A stretch of DNA of 64,000 bases from Blastopirellula sp. J2-11 (GTDB lineage: Bacteria; Planctomycetota; Planctomycetia; Pirellulales; Pirellulaceae): NCBI RefSeq assembly GCF_024584705.1, contig NZ_CP097384.1:4712001-4776000 (forward strand), in the 5' to 3' direction. The notes under the pieces are model-generated. The model was not told the DNA's origin and made no database searches. It saw nothing but the letters and a program-made list of their open reading frames with translations. The position numbers and the translations under genes were made by a program. How positions within the stretch are numbered: position 1 is the stretch's first letter; the number at the start of each line of letters is the position of its first letter. Below are positions 34,507 through 44,263 of the stretch, piece by piece.

Positions 34507-36006
34507 GTGCCGCTGCTCGAAGTCTGCCATGTCTCGAAACGCTTCCCCGGCGTACAGGCCCTCAAAGACGTCAGCCTGTCGATCGCCGCTGGCCAATCGA
34601 TCGCGGTGATCGGCGAGAACGGGGCCGGCAAAAGCACGTTGATGAAAATCTTGGCCGGGATTCAAACCCCCGACGAAGGAGAAATCTGCATCGACGGTCG
34701 CGCGGTGGAGATTCGCACCGTCCGCGACGCCGAGAAACAGGGAATCGCGCTCATTCATCAAGAGTTGAATCTGTGCGACAACCTGGATGTTGCGGCGAAT
34801 ATGTTTCTGGGCAAAGAACCGCGGAACTGCGGATTCTTACGCCGTCGCGAAATGGATCGCCGCGCAGCGGCAGTGTTGCAACAAGTGGGGCTCGATATTC
34901 CGCCGACAACGTCATTGGCGTCGCTCTCGATCGGGCGGCGACAGTTGGTTGAAATCGCCAAGGCGCTGGCGTCAGACGCGCAGGTGCTAATCATGGACGA
35001 ACCGACGTCCAGCCTCTCAACCGGTGAAGTCGAAAATCTCTTTGGCGTGATCCACACCCTGCGCCAGCGCGGGGTCAGTATCGTCTATATCTCGCACCGC
35101 TTAAGCGAAATTCATCATGTCGCCGACCGCGTCGTTGCGCTGCGCGACGGGCGAAACTCCGGCGAACTAGCACGGGACGAGATCACGCACGAACAAATGG
35201 TTCGCCTGATGGTGGGACGCGATCTCGATCAATTTTTCCCGCATGTGCCGCACGCAGCTGGCGAAGTAGTGCTATCGGCAAAGGAAGTACGCGTGCAGGG
35301 GAAGGCCGCTTTCCCGATTGATCTAGAACTAAAAGCAGGCGAAATCGTCGGTCTGGCCGGTCTGGTTGGCGCCGGCAGGACGGAACTGCTGGAAACGCTA
35401 TTTGGGGTTCGACGCAACGTGGGGGGGTCGGTCGAAGTCGCCGGAAAGCGGGTTCGACTGCGAAGTCCTCGCGACGCCATCGCCGCTGGGCTGTTCCTGA
35501 TTCCTGAAGACCGTAAACAAGACGGCTTGGTGATCGAGATGACGGTGGGCGAGAACATCACGTTGCCAGGTTTGATGCGGGCCTCCACTGCTGGCCTGTT
35601 ACCTGCCCGCTGGGAAAAATCGATCGCCGGCGAGATGATCGAAAAGCTGCGGATCAAGACGCCGGGGCCCGATCAAATCATTCAGTTCCTCTCGGGGGGG
35701 AACCAGCAAAAGGCGGTCATCGCCAAATGGCTCGCGATGGGGCCCAAGGTATTGCTGCTCGATGAACCGACGCGCGGCATTGATATTGGCGCGAAGCACG
35801 AAATTTATGAGATGATGGAAACGCTCGCGCATCAAGGCGTGGCGATTCTCTTCGCTTCCAGCGAAATGGAAGAAGTGATCGGCATGTCGGACCGGACTTT
35901 GGTCATGCACGAAGGACGGATCGCCGGCCAGCTCGAGCGTGGGCAACTGAGTGAACAGGCGATCATGCGACTAGCGACCGGCGTATCGAGCGCAGCGACA
36001 ACCTAG
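34507..36006 (+). CDS. Sugar ABC transporter ATP-binding protein (RbsA-like)
   Basis: A 499-residue double-ATPase of the RbsA/XylG type. First cassette: Walker A GENGAGKSTLMKIL (about residue 38), signature LSIGRRQLVEIAKAL, Walker B VLIMDEPTSSL. Second cassette: GLAGLVGAGRTELLETLFG (degenerate Walker A, as usual), LSGGNQQKAVIAKWL and VLLLDEPTRGIDIG. It starts with GTG at 34507 preceded by GAAAGG. It powers sugar import with the permease 30 bases downstream. Confidence 0.93.
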   Translation: MPLLEVCHVSKRFPGVQALKDVSLSIAAGQSIAVIGENGAGKSTLMKILAGIQTPDEGEICIDGRAVEIRTVRDAEKQGIALIHQELNLCDNLDVAANMFLGKEPRNCGFLRRREMDRRAAAVLQQVGLDIPPTTSLASLSIGRRQLVEIAKALASDAQVLIMDEPTSSLSTGEVENLFGVIHTLRQRGVSIVYISHRLSEIHHVADRVVALRDGRNSGELARDEITHEQMVRLMVGRDLDQFFPHVPHAAGEVVLSAKEVRVQGKAAFPIDLELKAGEIVGLAGLVGAGRTELLETLFGVRRNVGGSVEVAGKRVRLRSPRDAIAAGLFLIPEDRKQDGLVIEMTVGENITLPGLMRASTAGLLPARWEKSIAGEMIEKLRIKTPGPDQIIQFLSGGNQQKAVIAKWLAMGPKVLLLDEPTRGIDIGAKHEIYEMMETLAHQGVAILFASSEMEEVIGMSDRTLVMHEGRIAGQLERGQLSEQAIMRLATGVSSAATT

Positions 36007-36036
36007 CGAATCATCCGACGACACAAGGGCTGCTGA

Positions 36037-37158
36037 ATGAATAAAAGTTGGGGAATGCTGTTCTTGCTGGTGCTGATCTGCGTCGTCACCGCGATCTTTC
36101 GTCCACGATTCGTCGAACCGGGAAATCTGGCGAACATCATCCGTTGGACTTCGCTGTACGGCGTGATGGGCATCGGCGTCGCGTTTGTCATCATTACCGG
36201 GGGAATCGATCTTTCGATCGGTTCCATGTTGGCGCTGGTCGGTTGTTTGTTCGGCGTGCTGATGGCGCAGTACAATCTTCCGCCTGCAGCGGCGATCGCC
36301 ACGGTGTTGGTGATGTCGACGTTGCTCGGATTGGTTTACGGTTTGCTGATCACCAAGCTAAAACTGCAGCCGTTTGTCGTCACGCTTTGTGGTCTGCTGA
36401 TCTTGCGCGGACTTGCCCGCGCATCGGCCGGCGGCAGTTCGGTCGGCGGCTTCCAGCGTCTCAGCTACCTGATCAACTACGAGTGGGGAAGTATTCCCGT
36501 TCCGTTTCTCCCTTGGATTAACGAAGGCTATTGGAGCTTCCACAAGTGGCTCCCCAGCCGCGGCGATCAAGCGGGACACTTCGCGTTGAATGACGCCGGG
36601 GAACGAATCGCGCTCGATTGGTACGACTGGGTCCCGCTTCACCCGCCGATTCTCTATCTGGCGGCGATCGCGATCATCGCCGCGATCTTTTTGAACTGGA
36701 CCGTTTTCGGTCGCCATCTGAAAGCGCTCGGCAAGAACGAACAGGCGGCGCGCTATAGCGGCGTGCGGACCGATACGATGGTGATCATCAGCTATATGAT
36801 CTGCACCGCGATGGCTGGCGTCGCCGGAGTTTTGTTTTCGATCGACATCGGCAGCGTCATGCCGAGCACCTTTGGCAATTTTTACGAACTCTACGCGATC
36901 GCCGCGGCGGTGCTGGGAGGCTGCAGTTTGCGCGGCGGCGAGGGTTCGATCATCGGCGTCGTTATCGGCACGGCGATTTTGCGGGTACTGCAAAACTCGA
37001 TCGAAATGTGGTCGATCCAAGAGCTGGAGTTCGCCGTAGTCGGCGGCGTAATCTTGATCGGCGTTATCGCCGACGAAATCGCGCGGCGAATCATCGCGCG
37101 GCGTCGCGCCAGCCAAGAAGCGGCGCTGCTAGAAAAACAAAACGCGTCCCCATCGTAA
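36037..37158 (+). CDS. Sugar ABC transporter permease (RbsC-like)
   Basis: A 373-residue integral membrane protein with about eight or nine hydrophobic helices. Recognisable RbsC-family stretches are GIGVAFVIITGGIDLSIGSM (about residues 46-65) and the LGGCSLRGGEGSIIGVVIGT region near the end. A long hydrophilic insert (about 150-200, NEGYWSFHKWLPSRGDQ...) lies between helices, as in related planctomycete proteins. It forms the channel for the RbsA-like ATPase. The gene ends 38 bases before a REP-like palindrome that has been hit by an IS4 element. Confidence 0.9.
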   Translation: MNKSWGMLFLLVLICVVTAIFRPRFVEPGNLANIIRWTSLYGVMGIGVAFVIITGGIDLSIGSMLALVGCLFGVLMAQYNLPPAAAIATVLVMSTLLGLVYGLLITKLKLQPFVVTLCGLLILRGLARASAGGSSVGGFQRLSYLINYEWGSIPVPFLPWINEGYWSFHKWLPSRGDQAGHFALNDAGERIALDWYDWVPLHPPILYLAAIAIIAAIFLNWTVFGRHLKALGKNEQAARYSGVRTDTMVIISYMICTAMAGVAGVLFSIDIGSVMPSTFGNFYELYAIAAAVLGGCSLRGGEGSIIGVVIGTAILRVLQNSIEMWSIQELEFAVVGGVILIGVIADEIARRIIARRRASQEAALLEKQNASPS

Positions 37159-37196
37159 ATAGGTACGCGTTAGATTGTGGGTCACAGAAAAAGGTC

Positions 37197-37247
37197 GCAG
37201 AAAAATGGGGTCAGACCCAATTACGCCGCGTAATTGGGGTCTGACCC
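37197..37247. repeat. REP-like palindrome 4, left part (split by IS4)
   Basis: The fourth family member: GCAGAAAAATGGGGTCAG..., centre ACGCCGCGT with AATT/AATT arms, and GGGGTCTGACCC. Its right end (GACCCCATTTTTCTGC) is found beyond the insertion element, up to 38836. The AATTACG/CGTAATT arms differ from other copies but still pair. Confidence 0.85.
37237..37247. repeat. 11-bp target-site duplication, left copy
   Basis: GGGTCTGACCC immediately outside the left inverted repeat, repeated exactly at 38815-38825 outside the right one. The length fits the 10-13 bp duplications of the IS4 family. Confidence 0.9.
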
Positions 37248-37266
37248 GAATGGCACGAGCTTAACT

Positions 37267-38640
37267 CTAAGCCGCTGTTGCGTAACGATTTCGAGGCGTT
37301 TGCATTAGTTTATACGCTTTCGGCCGCCGTTTAAGTTCTCGTGGTTCATTCCGGTCAGGGCGAGCGCCGACTTCCAGTTGGCGGATCGTTTGCAAGAGGT
37401 TTTCCCACTGGGACTCTTGTTGCTTCGTGTTCCAGCGGAGTGCGGCGGCGAACTCTTCGATCGCTTGCATCGCTCCGGTAAAGCTGAGCCGCCACGGAGG
37501 CAGGCGAAATTTCAACGCCGTCGCCAGCATCGCGGCCCGCACCAGATTGTAGCCGATCATGTGGCAGTGAAGTTCCTTCACAACCATCGCCGGACTTTTG
37601 CAGCGGAGGTGGTCCATTTGCATTTGCGTTTTCAAGCTCCGGATATGCAACTCCGCTTGCCAGCGGCGACGATACAAATCGGCCAAGTCTTCCGCTCGAT
37701 AAACGTCAGCCTGTAGCAGCGTCGTCGCCAACGTGATTTGACGCGTCCGAAATCCGCGCTGCGTGACTTGATATCGCAAGTGACGTACGAGAATCGACGA
37801 CGGGTAGCTTTCATATTCCCGCTGCGTCATCCACGTCGGCCGCTGCGGCTTCGAATAGCTCACGACCTGATCGCAGTCCCCTTGGCGCAAGCCTCGGCGA
37901 AAGTCGATTTTGCGAAGATGGTGCGCGCGAGCCACGATATCGATCCCGCGCAGTTCCGATAAAGCGAGCAGCCAGAAGCTGGCGTAGTAACGATCGGCGA
38001 GCACGATTTCTCCCGAGTGAAACTGCGACAAGAGCGTTCGCAACAGTGACGTCTCGCCTGTCTCCTTGCCGGCGTAACGTCCCATCGCAAACATCGTCGC
38101 CGCGCCGGTCGCTAACGAAAAGAGATGCACGATCCGCGTCAAGGGGAAGCCGCAGCCAGGCTTCTGGCTTTTCATTTGCGGATAGGCGGTTTGATTCGCG
38201 CGGGTGTCAGCCATCGTGACGGTCGTGCCGTCGACGATGACCACTTCGCGTCCCTGGAACCGCCAATCGCCGACGCCAGCTTCATCGCACTTTCGCGCCG
38301 TCCAAGCGAGCAGTCGTTGAAACAATGCAATCGGCAAGCGGCGCCGCGCTTGGCAATAGGAAGTGGTGTCGCCGCTGCAGCGCGGCAGCCCCTGCGCCAT
38401 TCGCCAGGCGTTGAGACGAGTGACGACTTGCTGACAACTATGATCGGCTGACAGCGTCTGCATGACGAACATCCACACGACGACCATCGGCGAATAGATG
38501 CGCTGCCGAAACGAGAAGCCGATCTCTTGACAGATCGCGGTGACAACGCCGTTGGGCAGCAGCAACTCGCTGACGAAGATCGAAACGTTACGGAACTTGC
38601 TTTGAACTTCCTGCGGCGAAGCGTTAAACTGATCAGACAC
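37267..38640 (-). CDS. IS4-family transposase (DDE)
   Basis: A full-length 457-residue DDE transposase. The catalytic residues are visible: D in VVIVDGTTVTMAD (about residue 137), D in GEIVLADRYYASF and the E of the YREK box YRRRWQAELHIRSLK (about residue 350), which fits Y-x2-R-x3-E-x6-K exactly. The N-terminal region (residues 1-90, FRQRIYSPMVVVWMFVMQTL) is the DNA-binding part. The stop lies two bases inside the left inverted repeat. Confidence 0.93.
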   Translation of the reverse strand: MSDQFNASPQEVQSKFRNVSIFVSELLLPNGVVTAICQEIGFSFRQRIYSPMVVVWMFVMQTLSADHSCQQVVTRLNAWRMAQGLPRCSGDTTSYCQARRRLPIALFQRLLAWTARKCDEAGVGDWRFQGREVVIVDGTTVTMADTRANQTAYPQMKSQKPGCGFPLTRIVHLFSLATGAATMFAMGRYAGKETGETSLLRTLLSQFHSGEIVLADRYYASFWLLALSELRGIDIVARAHHLRKIDFRRGLRQGDCDQVVSYSKPQRPTWMTQREYESYPSSILVRHLRYQVTQRGFRTRQITLATTLLQADVYRAEDLADLYRRRWQAELHIRSLKTQMQMDHLRCKSPAMVVKELHCHMIGYNLVRAAMLATALKFRLPPWRLSFTGAMQAIEEFAAALRWNTKQQESQWENLLQTIRQLEVGARPDRNEPRELKRRPKAYKLMQTPRNRYATAA

Positions 38641-38736
38641 GGCGGGGCCTCCTGAAACGGCGATTGTTACACCACCAATTCAGCGAAGCTCCGCCGTCTT
38701 TTCAAATCATCTCGCTAAGTTGCAGTGACGAGCACC

Positions 38737-38762
38737 TGCTGTCGCAAGATCTTGCGACAGCA
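38737..38762. promoter_or_regulatory. 26-bp perfect palindrome upstream of the IS4 transposase gene
   Basis: TGCTGTCGCAAGA followed by its exact complement, with no loop. It lies about 100 bases before the transposase start and inside the element. It could be a regulatory site, or a hairpin that blocks transcription entering the element from outside. Confidence 0.55.
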
Positions 38763-38797
38763 CCTTTCGACGGTTACCGCATCCTGGGGCGGAGGCT

Positions 38798-38814
38798 TTA
38801 AGCTCGTGCCATTC
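38798..38814. repeat. Right terminal inverted repeat of the IS4 element
   Basis: Exact 17-bp complement of 37248-37264; the other end of the element. Confidence 0.92.
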
Positions 38815-38836
38815 GGGTCTGACCCCATTTTTCTGC
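38815..38836. repeat. REP-like palindrome 4, right part, with target-site duplication
   Basis: The first 11 bases (GGGTCTGACCC) duplicate 37237-37247. The following CCATTTTTCTGC-type end completes the interrupted palindrome. Confidence 0.85.
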
Positions 38837-38874
38837 TGGCCTCCCTTTTTCTACTGCGTTACATCCGCGGCCGC

Positions 38875-41019
38875 TTATTCTTTTGCCGGCGGAAACAGTT
38901 GTTGCTTGAGGAAGGTGAACGCCATCGCGGTCATGAACGCAGACTGGCGATTGTTGGCGGCGCCGCCGTGTCCTCCTTCGATGTTTTCGTAGTAGAGAAC
39001 ATCTTTGCCCCACGCTTCCATCTTGGCGAACATCTTCCGCGCGTGGCCAGGATGGACGCGATCGTCACGCGTTGATGTGGTAAAGAAAACAGTCGGATAG
39101 TCGACGTCTGCTTTCACGTTGTGGTACGGCGAATAGGTTCGGATAAACTCCCATTCTTCCGGCACATCAGGATTGCCATATTCGGCCATCCAAGAAGCGC
39201 CCGCCAACAGATGGCTGTACCGTTTCATGTCGAGCAGCGGAACCTGACAGACGGCCGCTTTAAACAGGTCCGGATACAAAGCGACCATGTTGCCAACCAA
39301 CAGACCGCCGTTCGATCCCCCTTGAATCCCCAAATGCTCGGTCGAAGTCACTTTACGATCGATCAGATCTTGCGCGACCGCGGCGAAATCTTCATACGCT
39401 TTTAAACGCTTCTCCTTCAGCGCCGCTTGGTGCCAACGGGGACCATATTCGCCGCCGCCGCGGATGTTGGCGACGACATAAACGCCTCCTTGCGTCGACC
39501 AGGCGCGGCCCACGGTAGCGCGATAGCCTGGTTGCAGCGAGACTTCAAATCCACCGTAACCATACAGCAGCGTCGGATTGCCGCCGTCGTACTTCATCTC
39601 GTCGCGGTAAAGCATGAAGTACGGAATCTGCGTGCCGTCTTTGCTCGTCGCGAAGTGCTGCGTCACTTTCAAACCGGTCGCATCGAAAAACTCCGGCATC
39701 GACTTCAACACTTCCGGCTCTTTGCCGACTTCGCCCATGTAAAGCGTGGTCGGCGTCAGATAGTCAGTCGAGGTCATGAAATAGTCGTTCGACTCATCGG
39801 GGTCGACCGGCGAAACGCTGACCTTGCCTAAAGTCGGAGCGCCGACCAGCGGGGTTTTCGTCCAACTGCCGTCGGCTTCCGCTTTCATCACCAATAGCTT
39901 GCTCGCGACATCCTCCAGCACGTTCAGCAGCAAATAGTCTTTCGTAAAGCTGTAGCCTGACAAAGCGCTGCGATCATTCGGCTCGAACAAAACTGTAAAC
40001 TCACGTTTGCCCGCCATGAAGTCGTCAAAGTTGGCGACGATCAACGAACCAGCCGCGTAGGTTTTGTCGCCGACGGTCCATGCGTCTCGTAGTTCCAGCG
40101 TTAGATAGTCGCGATGAACTCCCTTTCCGGCCGAGTTCGGCGCTTCGATCTGGGCGAGCGAGCCGTCTTCTTTCAGCAGATAAATCTCGTTGTTATAGAA
40201 CGCGATCGCACGACGGACAAAGTTCCGCTCATATCCAGGCGTATTGTCATGCGAAGCGCTGATCGATAAATCGGTTAACGCTCCCTCGTACACGACCTTG
40301 GCCTCTTCCAGCTTCACGCCGCGCGTCCAAAGCTTGGCGATCCGCGGATAGCCGGAACTCGTCAGCGAGCCGGGACCAAAATCGGTCGAGATGAAGACAT
40401 GGTCGATGTCGATCCAGCTCATCCCTCCCTTCGCTTCCGGACGATTGAATCCATCTTCGACAAATTTACGCGTCGTCAGATCAAACTCACGTGTGACATC
40501 GGCGTCGGCGCCGCCGCGCGACATGCTGAGCAAACAGCGCGTGTAATCGGGACGCAGCAGTTGAGCGCCGCTCCAAACCCAGTTTTCGTTCTCGGCTTTG
40601 GCAAGTTCGTCCAGGTCGAGCAGAACTTCCCACTGGGGCTCCTCTTTTTTGTATTCGTCAAGCGTGGTTCGTCGCCAGACTCCCCGTTCGTTCTTTTCGT
40701 CGCGCCAGAAGTTGTAGTAGAAATCGCCCCGCTTGCGGACGAAGGGAATTCGCTCGTTGGAATCAAAAATCGCCAGCAAATCGTCGCGCAGCTGCTCGAA
40801 GCTGGGATCGCTTTCCAGCTTGGCCTGCGACAGTGCGTTTCGTGCTCGCACCCAATCAAGCGCCTGTTCGCCTTCGACATCTTCTAGCCACGCATAGGGG
40901 TCCGTTTCGCTGCTCACGCTTTCCGCCTTCGTACTTTCTTCGCCGCTCACCACAGCCAGGGGAGCCGTTATCAAAATCAACCAGGTACACGCGGCGCCAA
41001 CCGCAATTCGCAACATCAT
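38875..41019 (-). CDS. Secreted prolyl oligopeptidase (S9A family)
   Basis: A 714-residue serine peptidase with a signal peptide (MMLRIAVGAACTWLILITAPLAVVSG). Residues about 30-420 are the beta-propeller lid and the C-terminal part is an alpha/beta-hydrolase. The catalytic triad is visible as GGSNGG (Ser), STRDDRVHPGHA (Asp) and IEGGHGGAANN (His). It cleaves peptides after proline. The start is the first of two consecutive ATGs with AGGAA nine bases before. The tandem array lies upstream. Confidence 0.93.
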   Translation of the reverse strand: MMLRIAVGAACTWLILITAPLAVVSGEESTKAESVSSETDPYAWLEDVEGEQALDWVRARNALSQAKLESDPSFEQLRDDLLAIFDSNERIPFVRKRGDFYYNFWRDEKNERGVWRRTTLDEYKKEEPQWEVLLDLDELAKAENENWVWSGAQLLRPDYTRCLLSMSRGGADADVTREFDLTTRKFVEDGFNRPEAKGGMSWIDIDHVFISTDFGPGSLTSSGYPRIAKLWTRGVKLEEAKVVYEGALTDLSISASHDNTPGYERNFVRRAIAFYNNEIYLLKEDGSLAQIEAPNSAGKGVHRDYLTLELRDAWTVGDKTYAAGSLIVANFDDFMAGKREFTVLFEPNDRSALSGYSFTKDYLLLNVLEDVASKLLVMKAEADGSWTKTPLVGAPTLGKVSVSPVDPDESNDYFMTSTDYLTPTTLYMGEVGKEPEVLKSMPEFFDATGLKVTQHFATSKDGTQIPYFMLYRDEMKYDGGNPTLLYGYGGFEVSLQPGYRATVGRAWSTQGGVYVVANIRGGGEYGPRWHQAALKEKRLKAYEDFAAVAQDLIDRKVTSTEHLGIQGGSNGGLLVGNMVALYPDLFKAAVCQVPLLDMKRYSHLLAGASWMAEYGNPDVPEEWEFIRTYSPYHNVKADVDYPTVFFTTSTRDDRVHPGHARKMFAKMEAWGKDVLYYENIEGGHGGAANNRQSAFMTAMAFTFLKQQLFPPAKE

Positions 41020-41480
41020 ATCGAGAATTTCCTGTTTCGACTGCGACGGTCTAAGTGACCCGAGGATCGTCCAGAGCGAACGACATCCCCCAATCTTAGC
41101 CCACGCGGCAAGGTTGGGTCTTCCGCAAATCGGCGGAAACATCGCCGAGAATTTTTGATTTTTCGGGGATCGCGCCCCAGCGCTGCAGAAAAACTGGCCT
41201 GCCGGTGAGAAAACGTCCTACCTCCAAGAAGCTAACGGCGCCAAACTGGTCGAGTCGGCTTCGAACGAGACGCTTGGGGCCTGGAAAAATTGTCTCTTGA
41301 CGAAGCGTACGACATGGGCGTCGAATAGGCAACAACCGAGGAATCAATACGCGCGCTGGTCAGCCAAAAGAGCCAACGGACGAAACCGTAGGCCAAGCCT
41401 TGGCCTGTCGTAGCAAAACAGTCCCCAAACTAACACTCAGAAAAACGGGGGAATTTGGTGGCAAAAAACTCAGCAGTCCG
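41020..41480. other. Intergenic region upstream of prolyl oligopeptidase gene
   Basis: About 460 bases with no convincing gene. The short minus-strand frame 41096-41347 has no ribosome site or domain. The region should contain the promoter for the peptidase; no RNA or repeat was recognised before the tandem array. Confidence 0.4.
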
Positions 41481-42060
41481 GTCCGGTCCAACCCTGTCCG
41501 ATCCGATCCAACCTTGTCCGATCCGATCCAAGCTTGTCCGATCCGATCCAAGCTTGTCCGATCCGATCCAACCTTGTCCGATCCGATCCAACCTTGTCCG
41601 ATCCGATCCAACCCTGTCCGATCCGATCCAACCCTGTCCGATCCGATCCAACCTTGTCCGATCCGATCCAACCTTGTCCGATCCGATCCAACCTTGTCCG
41701 ATCCGATCCAACCCTGTCCGATCCGATCCAACCTTGTCCGATCCGATCCAACCTTGTCCGATCCGATCCAACCTTGTCCGATCCGATCCAACCCTGTCCG
41801 ATCCGATCCAACCCTGTCCGATCCGATCCAACCTTGTCCGATCCGATCCAACCTTGTCCGATCCGATCCAACCTTGTCCGATCCGATCCAACCCTGTCCG
41901 ATCCGATCCAACCTTGTCCGATCCGATCCAACCTTGTCCGATCCGATCCAACCTTGTCCGATCCGATCCAACCTTGTCCGATCCGATCCAACCTTGTCCG
42001 ATCCGATCCAACCCTGTCCGATCCGATCCAACCTTGTCCGATCCGGTCCAACCCTGTCCT
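41481..42060. repeat. Tandem array of 29 copies of a 20-bp unit
   Basis: The unit is ATCCGATCCAACCTTGTCCG, repeated 29 times without spacers over 580 bp. Variation is limited to one or two positions (ACCTTG, ACCCTG, AGCTTG), apart from the slightly degenerate first and last units (GTCCGGTCCA and ATCCGGTCCA). The blocks 41581-41760 and 41761-41940 are identical, so a nine-unit, 180-bp segment has itself been duplicated. All six frames stay open because the unit has no stop codons, but with a 20-bp unit this does not indicate coding. It contains two GATC sites per unit. Confidence 0.97.
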
Positions 42061-42242
42061 ATCGGGCCTTCATCATTTGAAAGGGAGGCTATATTCCCTC
42101 GGCTTGCGCACTCGGGCTTGTATTGGATTGGTTCAGTTCAACCCGCTGGACGAAAAAAAAATGACGAGGTCCGGTCTAAGGATGTCTCGTCGAACAAGCA
42201 GCTCAGCCCAGCACTCTTTTCAGCCCGGACGGATGTTCTGCT

Positions 42243-43148
42243 CTAGCGGCGCGGCATGCGCATCCGTTTGTTCAAATAATCGGCGAACATGCCGGCCATA
42301 TCCTCACGCGTATCGACCAGCACATGATCGCAGCCGTTCCGCAGCGCGATCTCCTCCAACTGGGCGTTGAAAGCGCCGACCGCTTCGAGATAGGCGGTGC
42401 GCAGATCTTCTGGCTGGGCCAGATATTGCTCGGCGACTTCCAGGCCGACAAACCGGACCATGCCATCCATATCGAAATAGAGTTCGTCATGGTGCATCAC
42501 TTGAAAGAGAACTACTTCGTGCTTGCTAAACCGGAGACGCTGTATCGCCGCTTCCACCGATTCCAAATCACCGAAAAAGTCGCTGAAGATCATCACGATC
42601 TCGCGGCGCTGCATCCGTTCGGCCAACTCGCTTAGACACTGGGCCAGGTTGGTCTTTTCGATCGCCTCGACTTCATCCAAGTGTTGCGTCATACGCACCA
42701 CTTGATGCATCGAGTTGCTCGCGCGAATGTGCCCGCGGATGTGGGTATCGAACGTCGCGAGCGAAACTTTGTCACTTTGGCGCACGATGCTATGTCCTAA
42801 GACGGTCGCCATACGCGACGCATACAGCAGCTTTTGTTCGTCTCCTTCGCCGTAACGCATCGACGAACTGATATCGAGCAGCAGATGGCACGTAAAGTTC
42901 GTCTCCATCTCGTACTGCTTGATGAAGTACTTGTCGCGTGTGAAATAGATGCGCCAGTCGATATGCTTCGGATCGTCGCCGGGGACATACTCGCGATGCC
43001 CAGCAAATTCGACGGCGAAACCAGATGCAGGCGAACGATGCGCGCCGGCAAGGTTTCCCATCACCAGGCCGCGCGGTTCAATGCTGCGACCGGCGACGCG
43101 GCTCAGGACTTCAGGATCGAGATAACGTGCTAAAACGCTACTGGACAT
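42243..43148 (-). CDS. DUF58 (vWA-type) protein
   Basis: A 301-residue DUF58 protein. The domain signature GHREYVPGDDPKHIDWRIY lies at about residues 50-68, followed by a von Willebrand A-like fold with MIDAS residues in LLLDISSSMRYG. It has no membrane helix. DUF58 proteins accompany MoxR ATPases and are thought to act as chaperone-like or docking partners. The gene starts 18 bases after the moxR stop and is the last of the cluster. Confidence 0.9.
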   Translation of the reverse strand: MSSSVLARYLDPEVLSRVAGRSIEPRGLVMGNLAGAHRSPASGFAVEFAGHREYVPGDDPKHIDWRIYFTRDKYFIKQYEMETNFTCHLLLDISSSMRYGEGDEQKLLYASRMATVLGHSIVRQSDKVSLATFDTHIRGHIRASNSMHQVVRMTQHLDEVEAIEKTNLAQCLSELAERMQRREIVMIFSDFFGDLESVEAAIQRLRFSKHEVVLFQVMHHDELYFDMDGMVRFVGLEVAEQYLAQPEDLRTAYLEAVGAFNAQLEEIALRNGCDHVLVDTREDMAGMFADYLNKRMRMPRR

Positions 43149-43166
43149 CGCTAGGCTTTCGGCAAA

Positions 43167-44198
<1,032 letters not shown>

Positions 44199-44263
44199 CG
44201 AAGGCTCCTCAAAATGGAGGCGAGAAAATCGCCGTTGGATATGTATTTTCGTTCCGGTTTTTG

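Larger units (their letters stand above)
37248..38814. mobile_element. Complete IS4-family insertion sequence (1567 bp)
   Basis: Bounded by perfect 17-bp inverted repeats, GAATGGCACGAGCTTAA at 37248-37264 and its complement at 38798-38814, and by identical 11-bp direct repeats. It holds one transposase gene on the minus strand and a 26-bp perfect palindrome (38737-38762) between the gene and the right end. The element sits within a REP-like palindrome. Intact ends and an intact gene suggest a recent insertion. Confidence 0.93.

Noticed and set aside
41096-41347. 83-codon minus-strand frame upstream of the prolyl oligopeptidase gene
   Set aside because: No Shine-Dalgarno, signal peptide or domain; it overlaps a likely promoter region.
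41481-42060. CRISPR array
   Set aside because: The units are contiguous with no unique spacers, and no cas gene is present.
41400-42370. Long open frames on all six strands/frames over the tandem array (up to 278 codons)
   Set aside because: The 20-bp unit lacks stop codons in every frame, so open frames are automatic. The peptides are simple repeats such as IRSNLVRSDPTLSDPIQPCP with no start site or domain.
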